26,914 bases of DNA from Candidatus Delongbacteria bacterium (lineage in GTDB: Bacteria; Delongbacteria; UBA4055). How positions within the stretch are numbered: the first letter of the stretch is position 1; the number at the start of each line of letters is the position of its first letter. The stretch is from NCBI GenBank assembly GCA_027858795.1, contig JAQICF010000097.1:1-26914 (forward strand), given 5' to 3'. The notes under the pieces are model-generated. The model did no database searches and was not told the origin of the DNA. It saw only the letters and a list, made by a program, of their open reading frames with translations. This document shows, piece by piece, positions 16,263-23,646 of this stretch. Made by a program: the position numbers and the translations under genes.

Positions 16263-17516
16263 ATGGATGCAAGTGAAGTAGTATTAGCGGTTAAAGGAAT
16301 ATTAAGAGAAAAGAAAATAGATAAATCTAAATTAAGTGAAATTGTAAAATCCATATTTCTAAGTATTTTGAAGAAAAAATTTAATATCGATGAAGAAGTT
16401 GATGCTGAAGAATATTTCAGTGTAACATTCAATATTGAAACAGGGGATGTTGAGATCATACACGAAAGGGTCGTTGTTGAAGATGATGATTTCAATGATG
16501 CTGCAAGCCAAATTAAACTATCAGATGCTTTAAAGCTGGATGAGGATGCGGAAGTAGGTGATGATGTTCCTGAGATCATTGATTTTGATTCATTCGGAAG
16601 AAGACATATTATTGCAGCAAAACAAATATTAGCTCAGAAGATCAAAAAAGTTGAAAAGGCAAATATCTTTGAGGCTTTTGAAGAAAGGATCGGTGAAGTA
16701 ATAATGGGATCTGTTCATCAGATCACACCTCGTGAAATAAAAATAAACTATGATGATATTGAAGTTATAATGCCTAAATCGGAATCTATCTTTAATGAAA
16801 GATACAGACGTGGTGAGTTAGTAAAAGCAGTGATAAAAGATGTTTATTTCAAAAATCAAGATGTAAAGATAATCGTTACTAGATCAGATAAAGCTTTTAT
16901 TGAAAAATTATTTGAATTGGAAGTTCCTGAGATAAGTGATGGAATTATTCGAATAGTTAAAATGGCAAGACAGCCCGGTATCAGATCGAAAGTGATATTA
17001 GAAACTTTAGATAATAGAGTTGATCCGGTTGGAGCTTGTGTCGGTCAAAGAGGTGCTAGAATAACGGCTATCGTATCAGAATTAAATAAAGAAAAAATAG
17101 ATATTATCCAGCAAATTGATGAACCCAGAATGTTTATTACAAGATTATTAGGTATCAAAACAGAATATTCGATAGATATTAACGAGGAAGAAAAAACTGC
17201 AGATATAATTATTCCTGATTCTATAGAAAAAGATGTATTTGGTATAAGAAATACTAACGTAGAATTAAGCGAAGAGATATCAGGTTACAAATTAAATATA
17301 TCAACTGAAAGTAAGTTCAATGAAGCAAATGAATTAAAGATTCAAGACGTTGCGGAACTGAATGAGGAATTGAAATCCAGTTTAATGCAGCTTGATATAA
17401 TTACGGCAGACAATTTCTATAAAAAGGATAAATCAGAAATAATAGCAATTGAAGGAATTGATGAAGATATCTATAATTTCATAAAAACAACTTTGGATAG
17501 CTATTATAGTGATTAA
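16263..17516 (+). CDS. nusA: Transcription elongation/termination factor NusA
   Basis: A 417-aa RNA-polymerase-binding factor. The N-terminal polymerase-binding domain (about 1-125) is followed by an S1 domain (about 130-200: EERIGEVIMGSVHQIT) and two KH domains (about 205-345). Hallmarks are the VTRSDKAFIEKLFELEVPEI linker, RVDPVGACVGQRGARITAIV (KH GXXG) and a second KH ending near 340. A single C-terminal helix-hairpin-helix stretch (about 370-415, IEGIDEDIYNFI) takes the place of the long acidic repeats of E. coli NusA. AGGAG lies nine bases before the ATG. It controls pausing, termination and anti-termination. It overlaps the next gene by eight bases. Confidence 0.97.
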   Translation: MDASEVVLAVKGILREKKIDKSKLSEIVKSIFLSILKKKFNIDEEVDAEEYFSVTFNIETGDVEIIHERVVVEDDDFNDAASQIKLSDALKLDEDAEVGDDVPEIIDFDSFGRRHIIAAKQILAQKIKKVEKANIFEAFEERIGEVIMGSVHQITPREIKINYDDIEVIMPKSESIFNERYRRGELVKAVIKDVYFKNQDVKIIVTRSDKAFIEKLFELEVPEISDGIIRIVKMARQPGIRSKVILETLDNRVDPVGACVGQRGARITAIVSELNKEKIDIIQQIDEPRMFITRLLGIKTEYSIDINEEEKTADIIIPDSIEKDVFGIRNTNVELSEEISGYKLNISTESKFNEANELKIQDVAELNEELKSSLMQLDIITADNFYKKDKSEIIAIEGIDEDIYNFIKTTLDSYYSD

Positions 17517-17832
17517 CGAAGTAGAAACAACTTTCAAGAAGATCTCATCACTTTTACATTTCTCAATGAGAAGTAGAAATGCTATAGTGGGGTATAATTC
17601 TTTGTTGGTCTCTAAACCAAAACAAATAGGATTAATACTCATAGAAGAAGGAACAAGTGAAAGTACTGTAAAAAAGATAGTGAAACATTTTCCTGACACA
17701 GTAATCAAGATTGTACCAGCTGAGAATGGACCGGGAAAACTGATGGGTAAGAACGGAATAAAGATCTTAGGTATAAAAAAGTCAGAATTTGACAAAGAGA
17801 TCATAAAACATTTAAAATCTTTGGAGATATAG
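17509..17832 (+). CDS. L7Ae-family RNA-binding protein (YlxQ-like)
   Basis: A 107-aa protein in the position that ylxQ/rplGA holds in nusA-infB operons. The fold pattern is an N-terminal helix (FKKISSLLHFSMRSRNAIVGYNSL, the 'A-Q-R-A-G-x-x-x-x-G' region in diverged form), then alternating strands and helices with KPKQIGLILIEEGTSESTVKKI and a glycine-containing loop (GPGKLMGKNGIKILGI) where relatives read xLGxxxG. It starts at GTG 17509, overlapping nusA by eight bases and so translationally coupled; there is no better start. Family members bind kink-turn RNA in the ribosome. Similarity is moderate, so position carries part of the call. The partner gene ylxR, often found between nusA and this gene, is absent. 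Confidence 0.78.
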   Translation: MINEVETTFKKISSLLHFSMRSRNAIVGYNSLLVSKPKQIGLILIEEGTSESTVKKIVKHFPDTVIKIVPAENGPGKLMGKNGIKILGIKKSEFDKEIIKHLKSLEI

Positions 17833-17837
17833 ATTAG

Positions 17838-20495
17838 ATGAAAGAAGGCAAAAAAAGACAAGTTATCAAGATAGCAAAAGAATTAAATCTTACTTCGAAC
17901 AAGATACTTGATTTTCTTAGTAAAGAATTGAATTTAGATACTGGTAAAGGTATCTTGACTAAGATCAAGGAAGATGAATATGTTTCCGTTCTAAAGAAAT
18001 TCAGTATTTCCAAATATAACGATTACACTAAAAAAGTTGATGAATCAGAGATGTTTAAAGCTAATATGCTTAAGGAAAAGGAAACTGATGTTGTTTCTCG
18101 AATATCGGAATTAGATGATATATTATCAATGTCTGAAGAAACTATTGAGGCTAATCGTAAAGAAAGAAAATCAAAAAGAAGAATTAAGAAAGAAGATTCT
18201 CCAGCTGTGGAAGTAAAGCCCATAACAGACATAAAAGAAGAAGATAAGAAACCTTCAGTTAATGAAGAAACAAGAGAATCTACATCCAGAAGACATGTTA
18301 GGAAAGTTGAAGAAAAGAAGGATTTAAAATCTAACGTAAATAAAGATGATTCAAAAGCTGAACCTTCAAAAGCTAAGGTAGCACCAAGCAGTTCAGATAA
18401 AGTTAAAGATTTTAGGAAAGAAGATAAGAAACCTTTTAAAAAAGATAAAAAGGCGGGTAAGCCTAAAACAGCGGCTCAAACTGCAGAACAAAAAGAAAAA
18501 GAACAAAAAGAAAAAGAAAGAAAAGATTCTTTAAAAAGAAAAAAACATAAGAACAATTTTGTACAAAATACTGATTTTAAAGGACCAAGATATAAAAGAA
18601 AAAAGAAAAAACATAAAGTTGATAAAGAACAAGTTAAAGATTCTATTAAAGATACTTTAAATAAAATGAAGTCTGAGTCAAAATCTTTTAAGAAAATGAA
18701 AAGAAAAAGAACTCAGGAGAATGGTGAAGAGATAGAAGTGGAAGTTAATGTTTTAACAGTTTCAGAATTTATCTCTACTTCTGAACTTGCGAATAAACTA
18801 GAGGTTGATGTTTCTGATATCATAGCAAAATGTTTTAGTTTGGGAATGATGATGACAATCAATCAAAGATTAGATAAAGAAGTTATTGAATTGATCGCAA
18901 CAGAGTATGAATTTGAAGTAGAATTCGAAAGTGAATACGAAGAAGAATTCTTATTAGAACAAGAAGAGATTACAGAGAATATGACTGATAGACATCCTGT
19001 TGTTACTGTAATGGGACATGTTGATCATGGTAAGACTTCTTTGATTGATTACTTAAGAAAAACTAAAGTTGCTGCCGGAGAGTCCGGAGGAATTACTCAG
19101 CATATAGGTGCTTACGTTGTATCATATAAAGATAAAAAAATCACTTTCTTGGATACACCGGGTCACGAAGCATTTACTGCTATGAGATCTAGAGGTGCTA
19201 AGATCACTGATATTGTTATTATTATAATAGCTGCTGACGATAGAGTTAATGCTCAAACAAATGAAGCAATTGATCATGCATTATTGGCTCAAGTACCTAT
19301 AATCTTTGCAATTAACAAGATAGACAAACCTAATGCCGATCCTGAGAAGATCAAGACTCAACTTTCTCAGAGAAATATATTAGTTGAAGATTGGGGTGGA
19401 AAGTATCAATCCGTAGAATTATCTGCTAAAACAGGTGAAGGTGTTGAAGATATATTAGAAGCAATACTTTTAGAAGCTGAGATGATCGAATTAAAAGCTG
19501 ATCATATTTCTAATGCAAAAGGAAGTGTTATTGAATCAAAATTAGATAAAGGATTAGGTCCTGTTTCAACTATCTTAGTACAAAGAGGTACTTTGAGAGT
19601 TGGAGATATTTTTGTTTGTGGACAATATTCCGGAAAAGTAAGAGCAATGTTGAATGAAAGAAAAGAAAAAGTTAAAGAAGCTGCTCCAGGTTATCCAGTA
19701 GTTGTGTTAGGTTTCTCAGGCACTCCAAATTCTGGAGACACTTTTATTGTAGTTGATACAGAGCAAGAAGCTAGAAGTATTGCATCTAAGCGTTCACAAA
19801 TTAACAGAGCTCACGCTCATCATAAGGTTGAAGTTGTAACGCTTGACCAAGTATCAAATCAGATTAAATTAGGTGACATAAATTCATTGAATGTTATATT
19901 AAAAGGTGATGTTGATGGATCTTTGGAAGCTATAAGTGATTCAATTATGAAACTATCGAATGATGAGGTAGCCATCAATATTCTTTCAAAAGGTGTTGGT
20001 GCAATTACTGAGGGAGATATTCTTTTAGCCGAAGCTTCAAGTGCTGTTATCTTAGGATTTCACATTAGGCCAAATATAAAGGCAAAAGAATTAGCTTTAA
20101 ATAAAAAGATCGAGATCAGATTATATAGTATTATTTACAACCTAATAGAAGATATGAGGAATGCTCTGGAAGGATTGTTGAAGCCACTTGTAACAGAAGA
20201 ATTATTAGGAACTGCAGAAGTTAGAGATTTATTTAAAGTACCTAAAATGGGTACAATAGCAGGTTGTTATGTTACTAACGGAAAAGTTATTAGGAATGCA
20301 AAATTAAAGTTAATCAGAGATAATCTTGAAATTTATCAAGGTAAATTATCCTCTTTGAGAAGAATGAAAGATGATGCAAAAGAAGTTTTATCTGGATTTG
20401 AATGTGGTATTGGGATCGAAAAATACAATGATTTCAAAATTGGTGATATTATAGAAGTATTTGAACTAAAAGAAACTCAAAGGACACTAGATTAA
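17838..20495 (+). CDS. infB: Translation initiation factor IF-2
   Basis: An 885-aa GTPase that brings initiator tRNA to the 30S subunit. The N-terminal IF2_N helix region (about 5-50: VIKIAKELNLTSNKILDFL) is followed by a long, Lys/Glu-rich disordered segment (about 105-290), then a second IF2_N-like domain (about 305-360) and the G domain: G1 GHVDHGKT (393-400), G3 FLDTPGHEAF, G4 INKIDKP, and a G5-type SAKTGEG. Domains II-IV follow, including the conserved GFHIRPN and a C-terminal barrel (GFECGIGIEKYNDFKIGDII). Length is within the bacterial range; the lysine content of the linker is high even for an AT-rich genome. It begins five bases after the ylxQ-like gene. Its stop TAA overlaps the ATG of a tiny ORF (20495). 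Confidence 0.98.
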   Translation: MKEGKKRQVIKIAKELNLTSNKILDFLSKELNLDTGKGILTKIKEDEYVSVLKKFSISKYNDYTKKVDESEMFKANMLKEKETDVVSRISELDDILSMSEETIEANRKERKSKRRIKKEDSPAVEVKPITDIKEEDKKPSVNEETRESTSRRHVRKVEEKKDLKSNVNKDDSKAEPSKAKVAPSSSDKVKDFRKEDKKPFKKDKKAGKPKTAAQTAEQKEKEQKEKERKDSLKRKKHKNNFVQNTDFKGPRYKRKKKKHKVDKEQVKDSIKDTLNKMKSESKSFKKMKRKRTQENGEEIEVEVNVLTVSEFISTSELANKLEVDVSDIIAKCFSLGMMMTINQRLDKEVIELIATEYEFEVEFESEYEEEFLLEQEEITENMTDRHPVVTVMGHVDHGKTSLIDYLRKTKVAAGESGGITQHIGAYVVSYKDKKITFLDTPGHEAFTAMRSRGAKITDIVIIIIAADDRVNAQTNEAIDHALLAQVPIIFAINKIDKPNADPEKIKTQLSQRNILVEDWGGKYQSVELSAKTGEGVEDILEAILLEAEMIELKADHISNAKGSVIESKLDKGLGPVSTILVQRGTLRVGDIFVCGQYSGKVRAMLNERKEKVKEAAPGYPVVVLGFSGTPNSGDTFIVVDTEQEARSIASKRSQINRAHAHHKVEVVTLDQVSNQIKLGDINSLNVILKGDVDGSLEAISDSIMKLSNDEVAINILSKGVGAITEGDILLAEASSAVILGFHIRPNIKAKELALNKKIEIRLYSIIYNLIEDMRNALEGLLKPLVTEELLGTAEVRDLFKVPKMGTIAGCYVTNGKVIRNAKLKLIRDNLEIYQGKLSSLRRMKDDAKEVLSGFECGIGIEKYNDFKIGDIIEVFELKETQRTLD

Positions 20496-20536
20496 TGAGT
20501 TGTTTATCAAAGAGACAAGGTAGGGTTGTGAAATGA
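20495..20536 (+). other. 13-codon ORF that duplicates the rbfA 5' end
   Basis: ATG AGT TGT... encodes MSCLSKRQGRVVK and stops at TGA (20534-20536). RbfA itself begins MSSSSKRQGRIAS at 20533. The two DNA stretches match at 26 of the first 33 bases, and most differences in SKRQGR are synonymous. The mini-ORF starts on the last base of the infB stop and its stop overlaps the rbfA ATG (ATGA). It looks like a small tandem duplication in a different frame from rbfA that now acts as a coupling leader ORF, or a relic. Whether it is translated cannot be seen. Confidence 0.6.
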
Positions 20537-20919
20537 GTAGTTCATCTAAAAGACAAGGCAGAATTGCATCCGAACTGAAAAAAACTATATCTAAGATAAT
20601 GGTCATGGATCTCAATATCCCAGAATTGAATTTTGCTTCTATCACGAAAGTTAAGATAAGCCCCGATCTTTCTGTAGCAACAGTTTATTTCTCATCTTTA
20701 AAGAAAAACAAAGAAGAAATCGAGGAATTAGAAAAACTTTTCAGAAGGAATAATAAAACGATAAGAATGAATATAAGCAAATATATGAGTTTGAGATCAA
20801 CACCAATACTTAGATTTTTCTACGATGATACTTTAGATAGTGTATTCAGGATCGAAGAACTATTGGATACAATCAAGGATAAAGAAAAAAGCGATATTAA
20901 TAATGAAAGCGACGAATAG
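20533..20919 (+). CDS. rbfA: 30S ribosome-binding factor A
   Basis: A 128-aa cold-shock/assembly factor with a single type-II KH fold that binds the 16S 5' helix during 30S maturation. The N-terminus SSSKRQGRIASELKKTISKI, the central FASITKVKISPDLSVATVYFS (family pattern: strand, then S-x-D-L, then A-x-V-Y) and the C-terminal LRSTPILRFFYDDTLDSVFRIEELLD are all diagnostic. It has no strong ribosome site of its own; the ATG overlaps the stop of the 13-codon ORF, suggesting coupling. The last two codons form part of a terminator-like hairpin. Confidence 0.96.
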   Translation: MSSSSKRQGRIASELKKTISKIMVMDLNIPELNFASITKVKISPDLSVATVYFSSLKKNKEEIEELEKLFRRNNKTIRMNISKYMSLRSTPILRFFYDDTLDSVFRIEELLDTIKDKEKSDINNESDE

Positions 20920-20934
20920 TCGCTTTCTTCTTTT
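20905..20934 (+). terminator. Hairpin at the rbfA 3' end
   Basis: GAAAGCGAC, GAATA loop, GTCGCTTTC, then TTCTTTT. A 9-bp perfect stem whose left arm and loop hold the last rbfA codons and stop. With a U-rich tail it could terminate part of the transcription and lower expression of nrnA and truB. Confidence 0.65.
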
Positions 20935-20952
20935 AACAGAGGATATTAATTT

Positions 20953-21921
20953 ATGAATAATATAATTAAAGAAATAGGCGAATTTATTGCAGAGAACGAT
21001 AATTTTTTAATTACTTCACATTTTTCACCAGATGGAGATAACTTAGGTTCTTGTATAGCTTTTCATTTAATGTTGAAAAAATTGGGTAAATCCTCGATAA
21101 TAGTCAATGAAGATAAACTTGTAAATAGATTTGAATTTTTATTGCCTAAAAAAGCTAATGCATTCAAGCAATTCTCTGAAATGAATGTTGATAAAAAATA
21201 TGATAATGTAATAATCGTAGATACTGCCAACATTGATAGAATTGGTAAGGTAACAGAATTGTTTTCCGAAAATGTAAGTATTATCAATATTGACCATCAT
21301 TTTACGAATGCAATGTTTGGATCTATCAACTTTGTAGATGGAAATGTGGCATCTGCATCACAACTGGTATTGCAAATATTTAAAGGCAATGATCTTCCTA
21401 TCACTAAGGAGGTCTCTGATGCGATCTTAGCAGGAGTACTATCAGATACAGGTGGTCTTAAATTTAGAAATACTAATATTGAAGTAATTTCAAATGTCAA
21501 AGATCTAATGGAATATGGTTCGGACTTAGCTGATATTACTAACAGAATATTTTCCTCAATGAGCTATTCAGAAATTATGAAAGTAAATAATGTTACTTCC
21601 AAGATCAAATTGTATGAGAAAGAAAAAATAGCGGTGGCATATAACGATCAACAAAATAATCCATTAGAAGAGAATGAGCCAGTTCTTATGACCCTTAACT
21701 CAATTGAAGAAGCTGATGTGTTTTTGTTCGTAAGAAGAGCAGATGAAGGAAAATTGAAGATCAGTTTAAGGTCCGATTCAGATTTTAATGTTTCAGATTT
21801 TGCAGGCCAATGGGGTGGAGGTGGACATAAGAATGCTGCAGGTATGAGATATAATGGTTCTTTTGAAGAATTTAATGCGGACGTGTTAGATAAGTTAAAA
21901 AAAGAGGTTACAAGGGGTTAA
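20953..21921 (+). CDS. nrnA: DHH-family phosphoesterase, NrnA-like (nanoRNase/pAp phosphatase)
   Basis: A 322-aa cytosolic DHH/DHHA1 enzyme. Metal-binding motifs: HFSPDGDNLGS (His23, Asp27, Asp29), IIVDTAN (Asp90), DHH at 114-116 (NIDHHFTN), a further Asp in GVLSDTGGLKF, and the C-terminal DHHA1 motif GGGGHKNAAGM near 288-298. All are intact. Characterised relatives degrade 2-5-nt RNAs and dephosphorylate pAp. The position between rbfA and truB is a classic one for this family. AGAGGA precedes the ATG. A 115-base gap with two palindromic repeats separates it from truB. Confidence 0.93.
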   Translation: MNNIIKEIGEFIAENDNFLITSHFSPDGDNLGSCIAFHLMLKKLGKSSIIVNEDKLVNRFEFLLPKKANAFKQFSEMNVDKKYDNVIIVDTANIDRIGKVTELFSENVSIINIDHHFTNAMFGSINFVDGNVASASQLVLQIFKGNDLPITKEVSDAILAGVLSDTGGLKFRNTNIEVISNVKDLMEYGSDLADITNRIFSSMSYSEIMKVNNVTSKIKLYEKEKIAVAYNDQQNNPLEENEPVLMTLNSIEEADVFLFVRRADEGKLKISLRSDSDFNVSDFAGQWGGGGHKNAAGMRYNGSFEEFNADVLDKLKKEVTRG

Positions 21922-21942
21922 AACCACTTGTCCCATTAATAC

Positions 21943-21969
21943 CGTAGGGGACGATTTCTTTTCGTCCCC
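21943..21969. repeat. Palindromic repeat GGGGACGA-N7-TCGTCCCC
   Basis: A perfect 8-bp stem (21947-21954 with 21962-21969) preceded by CGTA. It is the clearest member of the family also at 736, 7880 and 9843. It is intercistronic between nrnA and truB. Confidence 0.78.
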
Positions 21970-21981
21970 AGTTAAATAATA

Positions 21982-22006
21982 GATCCTGAACTGAATTCAG
22001 GATGAC
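21982..22006. repeat. Second copy of the ATCCTGAA-N5-TTCAGGATGAC repeat
   Basis: ATCCTGAA (21983-21990), CTGAA, TTCAGGAT (21996-22003), GAC. It matches the copy at 8904-8928 at 23 of 25 positions, with stems identical. It also lies in a gap within a same-strand gene pair, close before the next ribosome site. Confidence 0.82.
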
Positions 22007-22036
22007 AGAACAAAATTATTTCCGAGAGAGAATGAA

Positions 22037-22744
22037 ATGATAGAATACCCAGTTATAAATAAAGATTTCAACCCTGATGATCTTTTACTTTTAGATGGAT
22101 TCATAATTCTAATAGATAAAGAAGATGAATGGAGTAGCTTTGATGTTGTAAAAAAATTAAGAGGAGCTCTTAGAGTAAAGAAGGTAGGTCATGCAGGGAC
22201 TTTAGACCCTTTTGCGACAGGTTTACTCGTCATTCTCTTCGGTAAGGCTACAAAGACTGCAGATCTATACTCTTCGCAGAATAAGGTATATCATTGTGTT
22301 GTCAAACTTGGTTCAAGTACTAATTCATTTGACAGAACGGGTGAAGTAACAAATACTTCAGATGCAATTCCCGAAAAAGATAGAATAACCGAAGTAATTA
22401 ATAGTTTTATAGGTCATCAAGAGCAGTTGCCTCCAATGTTTTCAGCCATAAAAGTTAATGGGAAACGTCTTTATAAATCTGCTAGAGAAGGTATTGAAGT
22501 TGAAAGGAAGACAAGGCAGATAACGATAAATTCGATTGATATTATTTCTATTGGAGATGATACGGTTGAAATGGTTGTTGATTGTACAAAAGGAACCTAT
22601 GTCAGGTCGTTGGCTGATGATATTGGGACAAAACTTGGATGCTATGCTCACCTGCAGGAATTGAGAAGGATTAAGTCAGGTGAATTTGATATAAAAGATG
22701 CGTTTACAGTATCTGAGTTGCTGAAAAAAGTTAAGAGTAACTAA
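22037..22744 (+). CDS. truB: tRNA pseudouridine(55) synthase
   Basis: A 235-aa enzyme that makes pseudouridine 55 in the T-loop of tRNAs. The catalytic motif GHAGTLDPFATGLL carries Asp57. The N-terminal GFIILIDKEDEWSSFDVVKKLR (family: DKPxGxTS) is diverged, with E-D-E-W in place of P-x-G; downstream QLPPMFSAIKVNGKRLYKSAREG and CTKGTYVRSLADDIG are textbook TruB. Length is at the short end, with no C-terminal PUA domain. The ATG at 22037 follows GAGAGAG. It is the last gene of the translation operon here: ribF, which commonly follows truB, is not found, and a cassette array begins at the stop codon. Confidence 0.95.
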   Translation: MIEYPVINKDFNPDDLLLLDGFIILIDKEDEWSSFDVVKKLRGALRVKKVGHAGTLDPFATGLLVILFGKATKTADLYSSQNKVYHCVVKLGSSTNSFDRTGEVTNTSDAIPEKDRITEVINSFIGHQEQLPPMFSAIKVNGKRLYKSAREGIEVERKTRQITINSIDIISIGDDTVEMVVDCTKGTYVRSLADDIGTKLGCYAHLQELRRIKSGEFDIKDAFTVSELLKKVKSN

Positions 22745-22822
22745 CTCCTTTTAGATTAGCAAGACAGGAAGTCGTTCGGACCCATAGATAATCACGACAG
22801 TGACATTTTGCTAAAGTTGTAA
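22742..22822 (-). other. Terminal attC-like site with degraded R' end
   Basis: On the minus strand: R'' TTACAAC (22816-22822), TT, inner box TAGCAAAA (22806-22813), a variable stem containing GTCGT/ACGAC, and inner box TCTTGCTA (22757-22764, one mismatch). The outer GTT is found only after 11 bases (GTTA at 22742-22745, overlapping the truB stop) instead of the five bases seen in the two intact sites. The right half matches the intact sites in order and spacing, so this is probably the last attC of the array with its end worn or formed by the chromosome. Confidence 0.68.
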
Positions 22823-22826
22823 AAGT

Positions 22827-22898
22827 TTACAACGGTCATGGCAAAAAGCGTTAAGCCAAGACTAGTAGGGTCTTCAAGTCATTTTGCCAATGTTAGTA
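22827..22898 (-). other. attC recombination site between phosphatase cassette and ORF-less cassette
   Basis: On the minus strand: R'' TACTAAC (22892-22898), AT, L'' TGGCAAAA (22882-22889), variable centre with AAGAC/GTCTT pairing, L' TTTTGCCA (22839-22846), TGACC, R' GTTGTAA (22827-22833). The inner boxes are perfectly complementary. The spacers differ in length (2 and 5), giving the unpaired bases that integrases need to recognise the folded bottom strand. The total of 72 bases is within the usual attC range. Confidence 0.87.
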
Positions 22899-22918
22899 GA
22901 CGTTGCTTATTCTATGTA

Positions 22919-23491
22919 TCAAAAATCAACTCTCGTTAATCCTTTTAGTGTGTTACCATCAAATGAAGCTTTATAAATATCTGGCTTACTTGTACTTTTC
23001 CAAAACTCATATCCATATGTTGTACTATCATAGTAATTCAATATGATGGTCATTATGTTACCATGTGTTCCTATGGCTATAGCTTTACCATAGTGAGTAA
23101 ACAGAAGATTCTCAATGACTGGTATTGATCTAAGTTGTGCTCCTTTTGTTGATTCTCCACCAGGTAAAGAATAATCAACATCTGTAAAAGAAAGCTTGAT
23201 TCCTTCTTCAAGTTTAGACCATTCCATTTGATAGTCTAAACCTTTTATTGGTCTTTCAACCAATTCATCAAACGTTTCAACTATCATATTATTTTGTTTA
23301 GCAAGTGGTAAAACAGTATCTATTGCACGTTTATAGCTACTTGATACTATACATGAGAACTCAACCTCACAAAGTGCATCAGCTATTTTTTGTGATTTCT
23401 TGAGTCCATCTTCTGACAAACCACGTTCCTTTTCTTTTCCATATACGAATGGAGATTCACCATGTCTAATAAAATATAATTCTGTTAACAT
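22919..23491 (-). CDS. Histidine phosphatase superfamily protein, cassette-borne
   Basis: A 190-aa cytosolic protein of the phosphoglycerate-mutase-like (branch 1) family. The catalytic motif is LYFIRHGES (Arg9, His10), followed by GLSEDGLKKSQKIADAL and SSYKRAIDTV (Arg55), an acidic residue in VETFDELVER (about 76-79) and the second histidine in IAIGTHGNIM (His143). All four core residues are present, so it should be an active phosphatase; the substrate is unknown. The nearest general types are SixA/GpmB/CobC-like enzymes. It lies alone between two attC sites: 37 bases from the cassette start to the ATG and 85 bases after the stop, so it is the single gene of a mobile cassette. No promoter or terminator of its own is evident; expression would depend on upstream read-through. 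The ribosome site is weak. Confidence 0.92.
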   Translation of the reverse strand: MLTELYFIRHGESPFVYGKEKERGLSEDGLKKSQKIADALCEVEFSCIVSSSYKRAIDTVLPLAKQNNMIVETFDELVERPIKGLDYQMEWSKLEEGIKLSFTDVDYSLPGGESTKGAQLRSIPVIENLLFTHYGKAIAIGTHGNIMTIILNYYDSTTYGYEFWKSTSKPDIYKASFDGNTLKGLTRVDF

Positions 23492-23522
23492 TTTCTTGTC
23501 CGAAATTCTGTTTATAAATGTC

Positions 23523-23608
23523 TACTAACGGATATGGCAAAAAGCAGTGGGTCAAATCGAGCGAGTTAAATCTCTAAGTGACCCATTGATATTTTGCCAA
23601 TGTTATAA
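23523..23608 (-). other. attC recombination site between metalloprotease and phosphatase cassettes
   Basis: On the minus strand: R'' TTATAAC (23602-23608), AT, L'' TGGCAAAA (23592-23599), a centre with TGGGTCA/TGACCCA stem, L' TTTTGCCA (23535-23542), TATCC, R' GTTAGTA (23523-23529). Inner boxes and spacer lengths are identical to the site at 22827-22898, while the centre and outer boxes differ, as expected for attC sites from different cassettes. Length 86 bases. Confidence 0.88.
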
Positions 23609-23646
23609 CCTGTTGCAACTTAAAACGGTTTCTTTCTTTATCAAGC

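Noticed and set aside
22742..23608. CRISPR array or simple REP repeats as explanation of the repeated TGGCAAAA/TTTTGCCA blocks
   Set aside because: Repeats are too few and too long-spaced for CRISPR. The paired outer boxes that complement across each gene unit fit integron cassettes, not REP elements.
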